Shown one piece after another: positions 21,439 to 29,124 of a DNA stretch of 64,000 bases. A model generated the notes under the pieces. It saw nothing but the letters and a program-made list of their open reading frames with translations, did no database searches and had not been told where the DNA came from. Each line of letters begins with the position of its first letter. Positions within the stretch are counted from its first letter, which is position 1. This DNA is from Streptomyces sp. PR69 (lineage in GTDB: Bacteria; Actinomycetota; Actinomycetes; Streptomycetales; Streptomycetaceae), in assembly GCF_026420845.1 (NCBI RefSeq), contig NZ_JAOWCB010000015.1, forward strand, positions 92,351-156,350, read 5' to 3'. The translations under genes and the position numbers were made by a program.

Positions 21439-22439
21439 GGGGTCTGTCCTTCCTGGCGTTGTGCGGCGCGGGCGGCGGCGCGGGCGCGGGCGCGGTCGAA
21501 GACGGTTCCTCCGGGCTGGCCGGGCGGCGGGGTGCTGACCGATCCGGGGCCGGGGGTGTTCATGACCTCGTTGACGACGGCCGGGAGGGTCGAGGGGTGG
21601 AGGCCTTTCTGCATCCAGCGGGCGATGCCTCGGCGGATGTCGTCCGGGTCGATGCGGTCTTCCTCGAGGAGGACGTGGATCTGCTTGGCCATTTGGCCGA
21701 TGACGGAGCGTGGTGGGCGCTTGGTGGTGCGCTGCAGCCACTCGCCGACGATGGTCTGGGCGGTGACGTGGTCCGGTTCTTGGGTCTCGGTCTCGGTCTC
21801 GTGCTCGACATCGGCGTCGATGACGTTGTCGTGGAGCGCGTCGTCGTGAGGGCCGGCTGACGACGGCGGGTCCGTGTACGAGTGAGGTCTTGTAGAGAGA
21901 GGAGAGTGAGTAGGCGTCCGGGATTTCCGGACACTGACGTCCGGGATTTCCGGACACTGAGATTCGTCAGTGTCCGGGTTTCGCGGACACTGGACTGTCG
22001 GGTCAGTGTCCGGGTTTTGCGGACGCTGAGGCGGTTCAGTGTCCGGAGTTTCCGGACCCTCAAGTTCGGGTCCAGGGTCCGGGGTTTCCGGACACTGAGG
22101 GCTGCCAGTGTCCGCAGAATCCGGACGCTGAGGCTCGGGGCCAGTGTCTGGAAGTTCCGGACACTGAAGCGGCAGGATCCGGTACTTCGCCGTGCCGTTC
22201 TTCTGGCCGGCCGTGACCTTCTCCAGGACGCCCTTCTTCACGAGTGCCTTGATCACTTCGTAGATCTGGGGGCGCGACACCTGCGCGCGGCGGAGGATCT
22301 TCTCCGACTCCACGCTGGACCAGGTGATCCGAGTCGAGTCCCGGGCGTCGTCCGCCAGCACAGCGAGAGCGAGCTTCTCGCGGTGCGTCAGCGTCGTCGG
22401 TGCGTAGTCGAGCACCTCGACGTACAGGCGGCTGCCCAC
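21435..22439 (-). CDS. Replication initiator, winged helix, with internal origin
   Basis: 334 residues from GTG 22439 (GGGAG 8 nt upstream). Residues about 15-90: winged-helix (THREKLALAVLADDARDSTR, EKILRRAQVSRPQIYEVIKA, LVKKGVLEKVTAG). Residues about 95-190 are a degenerate peptide repeat (variants of CPE-PDTGP) that exists because the DNA holds eight palindromic iterons. C-terminal helical domain (about 235-320, AQTIVGEWLQRTTKRPPRSV) may contact helicase or loader. This mirrors lambda O, where ori lies inside the initiator gene. GTGA-coupled to the putative helicase loader. Confidence 0.75.
   Translation of the reverse strand: MGSRLYVEVLDYAPTTLTHREKLALAVLADDARDSTRITWSSVESEKILRRAQVSRPQIYEVIKALVKKGVLEKVTAGQKNGTAKYRILPLQCPELPDTGPEPQRPDSADTGSPQCPETPDPGPELEGPETPDTEPPQRPQNPDTDPTVQCPRNPDTDESQCPEIPDVSVRKSRTPTHSPLSTRPHSYTDPPSSAGPHDDALHDNVIDADVEHETETETQEPDHVTAQTIVGEWLQRTTKRPPRSVIGQMAKQIHVLLEEDRIDPDDIRRGIARWMQKGLHPSTLPAVVNEVMNTPGPGSVSTPPPGQPGGTVFDRARARAAARAAQRQEGQTP
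21916..22167. repeat. Eight-copy iteron array, candidate phage origin
   Basis: Eight copies of a roughly 25-bp palindrome, consensus CAGTGTCCGG, 5-7 bp, then CCGGACACTGA. GTCCG cores start at 21916, 21939, 21972, 22008, 22041, 22077, 22110 and 22146: spacing 23, 33, then 36, 33, 36, 33, 36. The alternating regular spacing preserves reading frame. They lie inside the initiator gene, like lambda ori in O. An AT-richer stretch (about 21885-21912) flanks copy 1 and could be the unwinding element. Confidence 0.85.
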
Positions 22440-22503
22440 GTACGGATCTCCCTTATTGCGGAGGGGCCTGGTGCGCGGCCGCCGACCGGCCGCGCACCAG
22501 AGT

Positions 22504-22797
22504 TCATGCGGTGCCGTCGTGATCGGCGGCGCTCGGGGCATCGGGCCAGATGGCCCAGCAGTCGATGAGGTCGGCGGACGGCCCGCCGGGCTCGGTCTCC
22601 CGGTGCGCGGAGGCGACCGCTTCACGCATCGGATCGAAGGTGTCCATGTATCCGCGGGCGAAGTCCTCAGGCTCGACCGCCGGTTCCTCGTGCTCCGGTT
22701 CGTTGTTGCGGTGCGCTGACCAGGCCATCCACAGCACGGCGAGGATCGAGGCGCCCCATGCGGCGGCGCCCACGGCGAGCCATCCCGTGCCGTTCAT
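22504..22797 (-). CDS. Small single-pass membrane protein
   Basis: 97 residues from ATG 22797, ATGA-coupled to the helicase. Transmembrane helix at residues about 5-26 (WLAVGAAAWGASILAVLWMA), then an acidic cytoplasmic tail (NNEPEHEEPAVEPEDFARGY). Function unknown. Confidence 0.6.
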   Translation of the reverse strand: MNGTGWLAVGAAAWGASILAVLWMAWSAHRNNEPEHEEPAVEPEDFARGYMDTFDPMREAVASAHRETEPGGPSADLIDCWAIWPDAPSAADHDGTA

Positions 22798-24269
22798 GAC
22801 GCGACCGCCGTGACGCTGTGGACCCAGGCCAGCGCGGTGCTGTCGAGCGCCTCGCGGGCGCGGGTGACCGCGACGTAGGCGAGGCGGCCCTCCTCGCGCG
22901 GCAGGAGCACCAGCCCGGTCTCCGGGTGAGGCTTCGGGGCGCGGAAATCGTCGTGAATCCGCACGCGCGGCCACTCACGGCCCTTCGCCTTGTGCGCCGT
23001 AGAGACGACCAGATCGGCCTGCTGCTCGCTGCACAGCGCGTCCGCCGCCGAGATAATCGCCTCGGTGCCGTGCTCGTCGATGAGCTTCACCAGCACCTTG
23101 AGCGACCCGTCTTCCTCCTCCGCGTACTCGCGCACCGCGTCCCACGACGGGAACGCGAGGAGCTCTGGGTGATCCGTCGGGCGGCCGGACTGAAGGGCTT
23201 CAGCGGCCCAGGCGAGACGCTTGATGTCCCCTCCGCCGCCGACGAGCGCCGTCTTCCGCCCGGTGGCAAGGGCCTCCATGACGATCCCCATCGCGCCTGC
23301 ATTGGTGCGGCAGAGGATCGCATCCGGCTCCGCGACCGGCCCCACCGTCGACGTGCACTGGTCGTAGCCCGTGAGGCGGAGCGGGGCGTCGATGGTGCGG
23401 AGCCACAGGTTGGCCTCATCCGCGATGGCCGGCCCGAAACGAAAACTCTGGCTGAGCGTCAGCTCCGGGGCGGAGAGCTCACGGACGAACTTCTGGAGGG
23501 CGTCGTTCGCGCCGCGCCAGCCGTAGATCTGCTGCGCGGAGTCCCCTACCGCGATCCGCTGCGCGTGGTCCTGCGCGAGCAGCACCGCGGAGAGGACGTC
23601 GTTGGTGTCCTGCGCCTCGTCGAGCAGCACCACGTCAGTGGGGATTGTCGGCGAGCTCAGCGCCCACATCTTCAGGTAGTGGTCGTGGCTCAGGTTGAGC
23701 ACGCCGTCGTCGGTCCGCAGGTCGTCCCACGCCGCCCGTGCAACGGGCAGGACCAGTGCGGCCAGCTGGGCGCGCGGCTCGGTCTTCGTGAGTCCGTCGT
23801 AGCGCGGGATGTGCCGTTCGGTGATCTCCAGGTCCGCTGAGTGGCACCAGCGGGTGACGGTGTCGAGTGCCGCCCGCATGATCAGCTTGCTCGTCATGGC
23901 CTTCGGGACGCTGAGGTCCGTGATGATGGCCGGAGTCGAGCCGACGATGCCGAGGACGCTGCGGACGTCGAGCGCCTGCGCCGCCTGGTGCGCGGTCTGC
24001 CGTGGACGCTGGAGCCGGGCACCGTACCGGGGGTCGAAGGCGAGTCCGTGGCCGGTCTTGCAGAGCACCGTGGACGGGAAGGACCGCGAGGCTTCGGCGG
24101 CGATGCTGCGGTTGTACGCCACGTACGTCATCCGCCGCCGCGCGTCGGACCGGGCGATCATCTTCAGCGTGCTGCTCTTGCCGCAGCCCGCACCGGCTTG
24201 CAGGACCAGGTCCAGCCCGTCGCCGTAGACGGCGATGGCGTCGGTCTGTTCTGGGGTGGGGTCCACCAC
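22794..24269 (-). CDS. UvrD/Rep-type superfamily 1 helicase
   Basis: 491 residues from GTG 24269, with AAAGGAGGT 8 nt upstream. Motif I AGAGCGKSST (about residues 25-34), motif II LLDEAQD, motif III GDSAQQIYGWRGA, motif V VSTAHKAKGREW, motif VI YVAVTRAREAL: a full SF1A set. Shorter than cellular UvrD (about 720), so auxiliary 1B/2B insertions are reduced, as in phage Dda-like helicases. 3'-5' DNA unwinding in phage replication or recombination is expected from the family. A GC-rich hairpin separates it from the ATPase gene upstream. Confidence 0.9.
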   Translation of the reverse strand: MVDPTPEQTDAIAVYGDGLDLVLQAGAGCGKSSTLKMIARSDARRRMTYVAYNRSIAAEASRSFPSTVLCKTGHGLAFDPRYGARLQRPRQTAHQAAQALDVRSVLGIVGSTPAIITDLSVPKAMTSKLIMRAALDTVTRWCHSADLEITERHIPRYDGLTKTEPRAQLAALVLPVARAAWDDLRTDDGVLNLSHDHYLKMWALSSPTIPTDVVLLDEAQDTNDVLSAVLLAQDHAQRIAVGDSAQQIYGWRGANDALQKFVRELSAPELTLSQSFRFGPAIADEANLWLRTIDAPLRLTGYDQCTSTVGPVAEPDAILCRTNAGAMGIVMEALATGRKTALVGGGGDIKRLAWAAEALQSGRPTDHPELLAFPSWDAVREYAEEEDGSLKVLVKLIDEHGTEAIISAADALCSEQQADLVVSTAHKAKGREWPRVRIHDDFRAPKPHPETGLVLLPREEGRLAYVAVTRAREALDSTALAWVHSVTAVAS

Positions 24270-24293
24270 TGTGGTGCACCTCCTTTCCGGGGT

Positions 24294-24329
24294 GCGGGCC
24301 CCGCCGGGAGAGTCGGCGGCGGGGCCCGC
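24294..24329 (-). terminator. Terminator after Sak4-like gene
   Basis: Perfect 13-bp stem GCGGGCCCCGCCG/CGGCGGGGCCCGC, 14 bases after the ATPase gene stop and 25 bases before the helicase start. Probably partial, since the helicase must also be transcribed. Confidence 0.6.
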
Positions 24330-24342
24330 GATCAGCGGTGGA

Positions 24343-25620
24343 TCAAGCGGCCTGGTCGGCCTGCTGGGCGGTCTCGGAGGCCAGGGCGTCGACCATGGAG
24401 GTGAAGTCGGCGGGCCCGTTCTCCCGCTCCGCGTAGGCGTTGAGGGTGTCGAGCAGTTCCTTCGCTTCGTTGAGCGTCAGCTTGTTTGCCGAGTCGAGCT
24501 CGCTGCCGACAATGAGCGAGGTGGCCCGGAGGCGATCCGCGCGGTTCTTCACGCCAAGCTTGTTGAACAGGGCGTGCATCATGCGCATCTGCGGCGGAGT
24601 GACCAGGGAGACGCCGCCCGCAGCAGACTGCGCATCGGAAAGGGAGTGCGCGGAGGGCGGGTTGGACTGCGCCATGTCTTGGGATGGCGGGGGCGACTCG
24701 GCCTGTCGTCCGGCGGGTGCCGAAGACGGCGCGGAGGCGGGCTTCAGCGCCGTTCCATACTCCTTGATCAGAGCACCGAGCTGGATGATTTCCCCAGACT
24801 TCGGGTGCAGCGTCCCCGTCGTCAGCAGCCCTCGCTGGTCGGCGCGACGGTGGAGCGCGAGCGCACGCTCGTACGTCAGCCCGCTGGCGGTCAGCTCGTC
24901 CAGGATGACCTGGACCGCGTCCACACCCTGGCCGAGCTGCTCCAGGATCGTCTCGCCGATGTCCTCGCCCGGGTGCCGGACCGTGAGGCCGTCCAGCGGC
25001 TCATACCGGGTCTTGGTCACGGTCGCTGTGCCTTCGACCATGTCCATCACGACGTCGAGCTCATACTCGGCACCTTCGCGCTGGACGGCCTTCACACCGA
25101 CCTTGGTGACCTTCTTCCCCTCGATCACGTAGTCGCCCTTGGTGCGCATCGTGACGATGAGGTGGCCGCGGAAGTTCAGGATCGCGTCGAGCATTTCCTG
25201 CTCGATCGGGTTGGCCTCGCGCCAGGCGCCGAAGGTGCCGCCGCTCTTCTTCGCGCCGGTGTTCTCGACGATCTCCAGGAGGCCCCCGCGGCCGTTCCAG
25301 AAGTGCGACCAGGAGTCGACGACCAGGACCGCAAGCTCTGCCTGCTCGGCGGCGCGGACGGCCTGGACGAGGTTGCGGGGGTCGTGGCTGTCCATAGGCA
25401 TGTGGCCGAAGACGTGCCCGCCGAGCTCCGGCTTGCCGGGGACGGGGGCGTACTTGAGGGCGGACCTGCGCTCGGTGTCGACGACACCGATCTGGCCGCC
25501 CTGGGCCAGGCCCTCGGCGATGCGGAGGGCAGACTTGGTCTTGCCGGACCCTGCGGGACCCTGGAGGCCGATACGGGCCTTCGCCGTCTCGCGGGTGGCC
25601 GGAGTGAAGCTGAAGTTCAC
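24343..25620 (-). CDS. Sak4-like RecA-fold ATPase (single-strand annealing/recombination)
   Basis: 425 residues from GTG 25620 (GGAG 7 nt upstream, GTGA overlap). Walker A GPAGSGKT (about residues 21-28), Walker B AVLVVDSWSHF; the RecA-like core spans about 1-230. This is the phage AAA_24/Sak4 pattern, proteins that pair or anneal single strands, usually encoded with an SSB, as here. The C-terminal about 190 residues are a Pro/Ser-rich linker plus a helical domain (MRMMHALFNKLGVKNRADRL), making it longer than typical Sak4 (about 250 aa). Confidence 0.78.
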   Translation of the reverse strand: MNFSFTPATRETAKARIGLQGPAGSGKTKSALRIAEGLAQGGQIGVVDTERRSALKYAPVPGKPELGGHVFGHMPMDSHDPRNLVQAVRAAEQAELAVLVVDSWSHFWNGRGGLLEIVENTGAKKSGGTFGAWREANPIEQEMLDAILNFRGHLIVTMRTKGDYVIEGKKVTKVGVKAVQREGAEYELDVVMDMVEGTATVTKTRYEPLDGLTVRHPGEDIGETILEQLGQGVDAVQVILDELTASGLTYERALALHRRADQRGLLTTGTLHPKSGEIIQLGALIKEYGTALKPASAPSSAPAGRQAESPPPSQDMAQSNPPSAHSLSDAQSAAGGVSLVTPPQMRMMHALFNKLGVKNRADRLRATSLIVGSELDSANKLTLNEAKELLDTLNAYAERENGPADFTSMVDALASETAQQADQAA

Positions 25621-25913
25621 GGTGTGCTCCGGTTGTTGCGCTGGTGCGGGGTGGTCGTGAGGCGGCCGTTCGACGTTGCGGCGGTGAGCCAGTCGGCTGC
25701 GCGCTGCATCGCGCCGAACTTCGCCTTCCTCTTGCGGGCAAGGGCGCGCGAGTCGTTCGGCTGCTCCTGGTGGATCTCCTTGGCGTGCGCCCGGAGGCCG
25801 GCGGAGAGCTCGGCACCGGTCTCCCTGCGGAGCTCGGCGAGGAGGGCGGCCACGGCGTCGGGACGCATGCCACCCGCGACCAGGCCTTGGTAAATGCGGG
25901 AGTACGCGCTCAT
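25617..25913 (-). CDS. Small helical phage protein
   Basis: 98 residues, MSAYSRIYQGLVAGGMRPDA at the start, then a basic helical C-half (RALARKRKAKFGAMQRAADW). Coupled to its neighbours by ATGA and GTGA. Could be an accessory DNA-binding protein for the recombinase that follows; inference only. Confidence 0.55.
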   Translation of the reverse strand: MSAYSRIYQGLVAGGMRPDAVAALLAELRRETGAELSAGLRAHAKEIHQEQPNDSRALARKRKAKFGAMQRAADWLTAATSNGRLTTTPHQRNNRSTP

Positions 25914-26299
25914 CAGGCGTCGGCCTCCTCGTCGTAGGCGGCCTTCACCAGCAGCGGCGTGACCACATAGCCGGTGGGCTCCTCCGGCCCGCCGTCCGCG
26001 GTGGCGACCAGCTCCCACGGGGCGTGCGGGTCGTCGTCGCGGATCCAGTCGTGCAGGAGCGCGACATGCGGCGGGTACTCGCGGCTGAGCTGCACCTCGC
26101 AGTGGGCGCGTGCGGCGGCCGCGGTGGTGTAGTGGCCGAGGGCGATGTCCGAGCCGTGGAATCCGGCGCGGTAGATCGTCTGCTCGGCGGGCTGGGCGGT
26201 GTCCTGCTCGTCGTCGTACTCGTCGAGGAGGTCGTACACTTCGCGGTCCCGGAGGCCCGCGTCGTTCAGCAGCTTGTGGATCTTGTTGCGGGCGCTCAT
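25913..26299 (-). CDS. Phage protein, acidic
   Basis: 128 residues from ATG 26299 (ATGA overlap). N-terminal helical part (ARNKIHKLLNDAGLRDREVY), then a mixed alpha/beta domain with ALGHYTTAAAARAHCEVQL, where alternating aromatic/His residues suggest a small globular fold. Ends PLLVKAAYDEEADA. No family recognised. Confidence 0.55.
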   Translation of the reverse strand: MSARNKIHKLLNDAGLRDREVYDLLDEYDDEQDTAQPAEQTIYRAGFHGSDIALGHYTTAAAARAHCEVQLSREYPPHVALLHDWIRDDDPHAPWELVATADGGPEEPTGYVVTPLLVKAAYDEEADA

Positions 26300-26754
26300 G
26301 CGGTACCCCCGGTGGAGGCGGCGACCCACTGCGCGACGGCGGCCCGCACCTGGTCGGCCCGGTGCGAGTCGACCGCGGGATGCTCGGGTACCGGCTGGCC
26401 ACCGAGCAGCGCCCGCACACAGGCGGTCACGCTGTCGGGGTGGGCGTAGCGGCCCAGACACGGCAGGAACACGGGCTCGGCGGTGAGGACCCCGTGCGCC
26501 CCGCGCTCAGCCCACTGCCACTGGTCGGCGGGGTGATCCCACAGCAGGGCGATGCCGTCAGGGTGCCGGTCGGTGTCGACCGCAGGGCTGTCGCTGGTCC
26601 AGACGATGGCGGCGTTCAGCATCACGTCCAGGCCGTCACCGTCGTAGGGGTTCGATTCAGCGTCGGAGGTCCAGCAGTAGTCGGGCTCCAGCCCCGCGGC
26701 GGTCAGGGTGTCGACGATGGCCTTGATGTAGGGGTCGTGCGGCAGGTCACGCAT
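26296..26754 (-). CDS. Phage protein, unknown
   Basis: 152 residues, ATG 26754. Alpha/beta composition with many Asp/Trp (DYCWTSDAESNPYDGDGLDV, ALLWDHPADQWQWAE), pI clearly acidic. Ends in a helical segment (ADQVRAAVAQWVAAST). Coupled by ATGA to the next gene. No motif known to me. Confidence 0.55.
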   Translation of the reverse strand: MRDLPHDPYIKAIVDTLTAAGLEPDYCWTSDAESNPYDGDGLDVMLNAAIVWTSDSPAVDTDRHPDGIALLWDHPADQWQWAERGAHGVLTAEPVFLPCLGRYAHPDSVTACVRALLGGQPVPEHPAVDSHRADQVRAAVAQWVAASTGGTA

Positions 26755-27007
26755 TGCCCGTACCGCCCGTCGGCTTGACGCCAGCCGCCTTGTACCAGGC
26801 CTGGTACTCGCCGCCGCTCATGCCGGGCTCGCAGCCGTCGACGGGCGCGGCCATGGCGGTCGCGGCGGCGAGGGCGAGCGTCGCGTGCACCTGCGCCTCG
26901 GCAGCCAGCGCAGCGCCGGTGACCGGGTCCGCTCCGTCTCCGTAGGTGAAGTGGTGGGCGAGGTCGGCGAGGCGCTCGGCCTCGCGGTAGTGCTGAGGTC
27001 CGGTCAT
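26747..27007 (-). CDS. Small helical phage protein
   Basis: 86 residues from ATG 27007 (ATGA with the small membrane protein). MTGPQHYREAERLADLAHHF, then ALAAEAQVHATLALAAATAM, ending SGGEYQAWYKAAGV. A short family common in Streptomyces phages; function unknown. Overlaps the next gene by 8 bases. Confidence 0.6.
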   Translation of the reverse strand: MTGPQHYREAERLADLAHHFTYGDGADPVTGAALAAEAQVHATLALAAATAMAAPVDGCEPGMSGGEYQAWYKAAGVKPTGGTGNA

Positions 27008-27162
27008 CGGGCGCTCCAGGTCATGCGCAGGTAGTGGGCGAGGCGGGCCAGCCGACGGCGCGCAGCGAGCGCCTGGGCGGCGGCGGGGAGGATGCGGAAC
27101 ACGAGCGCGACGCCGAGCCCGTAGGCGAGGAGCGCGACGGCGATCCAGTCCAGAACGCTCAC
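27004..27162 (-). CDS. Tiny membrane protein
   Basis: 52 residues, GTG 27162 (GTGA with upstream stop) and ATGA with the next start. One transmembrane helix (VLDWIAVALLAYGLGVALVF) and an Arg-rich tail (ALAARRRLARLAHYLRMTW). Resembles small phage membrane proteins such as holin-like or regulatory peptides, but position in the early operon argues against lysis. Confidence 0.55.
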   Translation of the reverse strand: MSVLDWIAVALLAYGLGVALVFRILPAAAQALAARRRLARLAHYLRMTWSAR

Positions 27163-27407
27163 GACGCACCCCACAGACGGCGGTGAGCCCGGCTACCGCG
27201 GTGCGTGGAGTGGCCGAACGGCCGACCACAGCGTGCGCAGCGCGATGGGTGGCGCAGCCCCGGCCGGTACCAGTGGCGGGGGTCCATCCACTCCCCGCAG
27301 GACTCGACGTGCTCGGCCTGCGGCCGCCTGCAGCCCGAGTAGAGGCACGGCTCATCGGCGTAGTCGGCGCGGAACCAGTGCCCGCGGATCAGACGGCGGC
27401 GCGTCAC
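27159..27407 (-). CDS. Zinc-binding phage protein
   Basis: 82 residues from GTG 27407 (GTGA overlap). Basic start (TRRRLIRGHWFRADY), then spaced Cys/His: PCLYSGC, HVESCGEW, and RCARCGRPFGHSTH near the end, giving one or two zinc sites. Arg-rich, so probably binds nucleic acid. Function unknown. Confidence 0.55.
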   Translation of the reverse strand: MTRRRLIRGHWFRADYADEPCLYSGCRRPQAEHVESCGEWMDPRHWYRPGLRHPSRCARCGRPFGHSTHRGSRAHRRLWGAS

Positions 27408-28045
27408 GGGGTCACCCCCGGCTCGGGCAGGTCCCGGCCGACCGCATAGTCGTGATGACCCGGCCCGTCCTGGTTGCCGACCACCGGCCGCGCGGGCCAG
27501 CAGCAGATCACCACATGAATCCCGCGCCACGTCGCGTGGGAAGTGACACAGCTACCGCGGTTCGTCGTACGCGTCAGGTCGACGTCCAGGGCCTCCTGCC
27601 ACGCCGACCACTGCTCCGGCGTCGCCGTCAGCTCCAGGCGGATCGTGCGGAACGTGGCGTCGTACGTGGCATCGGCGTACTGCGCGGCAGCGAGGGTGAG
27701 GATGTCGGCGGTGTCCTCGTCGAGCAGCGCCTGGGTGGTGCCGGCCTGCCCGGTGAGGGCGTACGCGATCGGGTCCTCGTCCACCGGCCGCTCGTACTCC
27801 CCGAGCCGCGCCTCCAGCTCGGCCACCCGAGCCCGCAGCGCAAGGGCACGCGTGAGCGCCTTCCCCCAGGCGGCGCGATAGCGGTTCCGCTCAACCCGCA
27901 GCCGCTTCTGCTCATCCGCCGTCTCCGGCGACTGCAGCAAGCACGCCGACTCCAACGCGTACGCCAGCGACGCAGCCAACGTCTTGCCCTGCTTCTGCGC
28001 GGCGAGGATCACACCCGCCGCCGCATTCACACGCCGGGCGTTCAC
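27404..28045 (-). CDS. Phage protein with central coiled coil
   Basis: 213 residues from GTG 28045 (GTGA overlap). N-terminal helical region (RRVNAAAGVILAAQKQGKTL), a coiled coil near 50-95 (ADEQKRLRVERNRYRAAWGK, LALRARVAELEARL), then an alpha/beta C-terminal part with WSAWQEALDVDLTR and Cys-containing ICCWPARP. Unknown function. Confidence 0.55.
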   Translation of the reverse strand: MNARRVNAAAGVILAAQKQGKTLAASLAYALESACLLQSPETADEQKRLRVERNRYRAAWGKALTRALALRARVAELEARLGEYERPVDEDPIAYALTGQAGTTQALLDEDTADILTLAAAQYADATYDATFRTIRLELTATPEQWSAWQEALDVDLTRTTNRGSCVTSHATWRGIHVVICCWPARPVVGNQDGPGHHDYAVGRDLPEPGVTP

Positions 28046-28371
28046 GACGCCACCGCCTGAACGCTCAGGCCGAACCCCGTCAGCTGCACCGGCACCCCGC
28101 GGAACACGCCCCACGTCTTCAGCCAGGACTCGTGGCCGTTGCTGCGGATCTCCACGCCGGACGGGGCGATCTGAAGCGCCGCACGCCACGCCTCGAAAGC
28201 GCTCGGAGAGTCCAGCTGCAGGAATAGCTCCGACGTCCCGCTGTGGATGACGATGTAGGGGGTCGGCAGGTGGCCGAACATGTTGATCAGGGCGACGAGC
28301 GCCTCGGCGGCGGGTGCCTGCGAGCTGATCCCGGTGACCCGCGGGGCCGTTTCGATAGTCTGTGTGGTCAC
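28042..28371 (-). CDS. Phage protein, unknown
   Basis: 109 residues from GTG 28371 with GAGG 5-6 nt upstream. Mixed alpha/beta; PTPYIVIHSGTSELFLQLDS, then a Trp-containing helix (AFEAWRAALQIAP). Probably the first gene of the next coupled block leftwards. Preceded by an 84-bp gap with only weak stem potential. Confidence 0.55.
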   Translation of the reverse strand: MTTQTIETAPRVTGISSQAPAAEALVALINMFGHLPTPYIVIHSGTSELFLQLDSPSAFEAWRAALQIAPSGVEIRSNGHESWLKTWGVFRGVPVQLTGFGLSVQAVAS

Positions 28372-28455
28372 GGTGTCCTCGTTTCTCTGTGGATGAGGTG
28401 CCGAGGGGCTGCCAAAGGACCGGCCAGGGTCCAGGCGGCCCCGCTTTCTTGGGGG

Positions 28456-28704
28456 TCAGGCGGCGCGCTTGGTGCTGAGCGGCGCGACCGCGGTGCGCTC
28501 GTTCTCAAGGCGGATGTCGGCGATGGTGAAGGTGATCCGTCCGCCGTCGTTGTGGTGGATCACTTCGCGCCGGTAGCACTTCTCCTTGAGCACACGGGCG
28601 CTCTTGTACGGGAGCCATCGCTTCGCGATGACCTCTTCGGGGCTGTAGCGGCGAAGGTCCGCCTCGTTCGGCTCGGGCGGTGTCTTCGTGGCCTTGGCGG
28701 TCAC
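28456..28704 (-). CDS. Small HTH / excisionase-like protein
   Basis: 82 residues from GTG 28704, GAGGAG 5 nt upstream, GTGA-type overlap with the Cro-like gene. SPEEVIAKRWLPYKSARVLK then REVIHHNDGGRITFTIADIR is a winged-HTH of excisionase/MerR type (helix, recognition helix, wing). Second gene of the early operon right after the switch, a usual place for an excisionase or activator. Which of the two is not decided by sequence. Confidence 0.6.
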   Translation of the reverse strand: MTAKATKTPPEPNEADLRRYSPEEVIAKRWLPYKSARVLKEKCYRREVIHHNDGGRITFTIADIRLENERTAVAPLSTKRAA

Positions 28705-28910
28705 GTCTGCTCCTCGTGGGTGATGGCGTCAGGGACGACGTCGAGCACCGTGGCGACCTTGAGGACTGGGGCGTCTCCCGGCTGGCGGATGAGTCCCCTC
28801 TCCAGGCGGGAGAGATAGCCCCGGTCCAAGCCGGTCTTCTCCTGAAGCTCACGCAGGCTCATGTTCTGAGCCTTGCGGATGGCTCTGATTGCCGGTCCGT
28901 TCGGTCTCAC
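28701..28910 (-). CDS. Cro-like XRE regulator (probably leaderless)
   Basis: 69 residues from GTG 28910. XRE helix-turn-helix: AIRAIRKAQNMSLRELQEKT then GLDRGYLSRLERG. GTG 28910 is favoured because a promoter ends with its -10 at 28917-28922, so transcription would begin at or within a base of this codon; a GTG at 28916 is also in frame but lies too near the -10. First gene of the leftward early operon and divergent to the repressor, hence the Cro or antirepressor position. GTGA-coupled to the next HTH gene. Confidence 0.7.
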   Translation of the reverse strand: MRPNGPAIRAIRKAQNMSLRELQEKTGLDRGYLSRLERGLIRQPGDAPVLKVATVLDVVPDAITHEEQT

Positions 28911-28916
28911 GCTCAC

Positions 28917-28946
28917 AATGTAGGCACAAGATGAGTACAGGCGCAA
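28917..28946 (-). promoter_or_regulatory. Early leftward promoter (leaderless mRNA)
   Basis: Minus strand -35 TTGCGC (28941-28946), 18-bp spacer, -10 TACATT (28917-28922). Start of transcription falls at about 28910, the GTG of the Cro-like gene. Confidence 0.5.
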
Positions 28947-29026
28947 GCGACATGCATACGTTGTCGGCGTAAAACTTGAGCAGTACGGCCGGGGTGCTAG
29001 CGCTCAGCGGGCATCGCGTGACGGAT

Positions 29027-29099
29027 GTTGCAACCCTGGAGGCTCAAAAACGACGCAAAGTTGCTGGTCGCGGCCGAAAGGCTAGGCTTACGGGTTGCA
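29027..29099. promoter_or_regulatory. Candidate repressor operators in the switch region
   Basis: GTTGCAAC palindrome at 29027-29034 and GGTTGCA at 29093-29099, the latter over the expected transcription start of the repressor gene. A related GGTTGCATAACC lies at 29694-29705 before the next gene. Also CGACA...TGTCG inverted arms near 28949-28967. Confidence 0.4.
29061..29088 (+). promoter_or_regulatory. Repressor promoter
   Basis: -35 TTGCTG (29061-29066), 16-bp spacer, -10 TAGGCT (29083-29088), 36 bases before the repressor ATG. Confidence 0.45.
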
Positions 29100-29124
29100 G
29101 GTGCATGCGGCATGATGAGGGTTC

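Noticed and set aside
21916..22167. Iteron array considered as a CRISPR array
   Set aside because: Repeats are palindromic, spacers only about 8-11 bp, and the array is in frame within a gene; no cas genes.
24235..25893. 552-codon plus frame opposite the Sak4-like ATPase
   Set aside because: Antisense shadow; minus strand has Walker A/B and ribosome site.
28372..28455. Weak stems (GGACC/GGTCC) considered as a terminator
   Set aside because: Short stems without a T-run; genes on both sides are likely co-transcribed.
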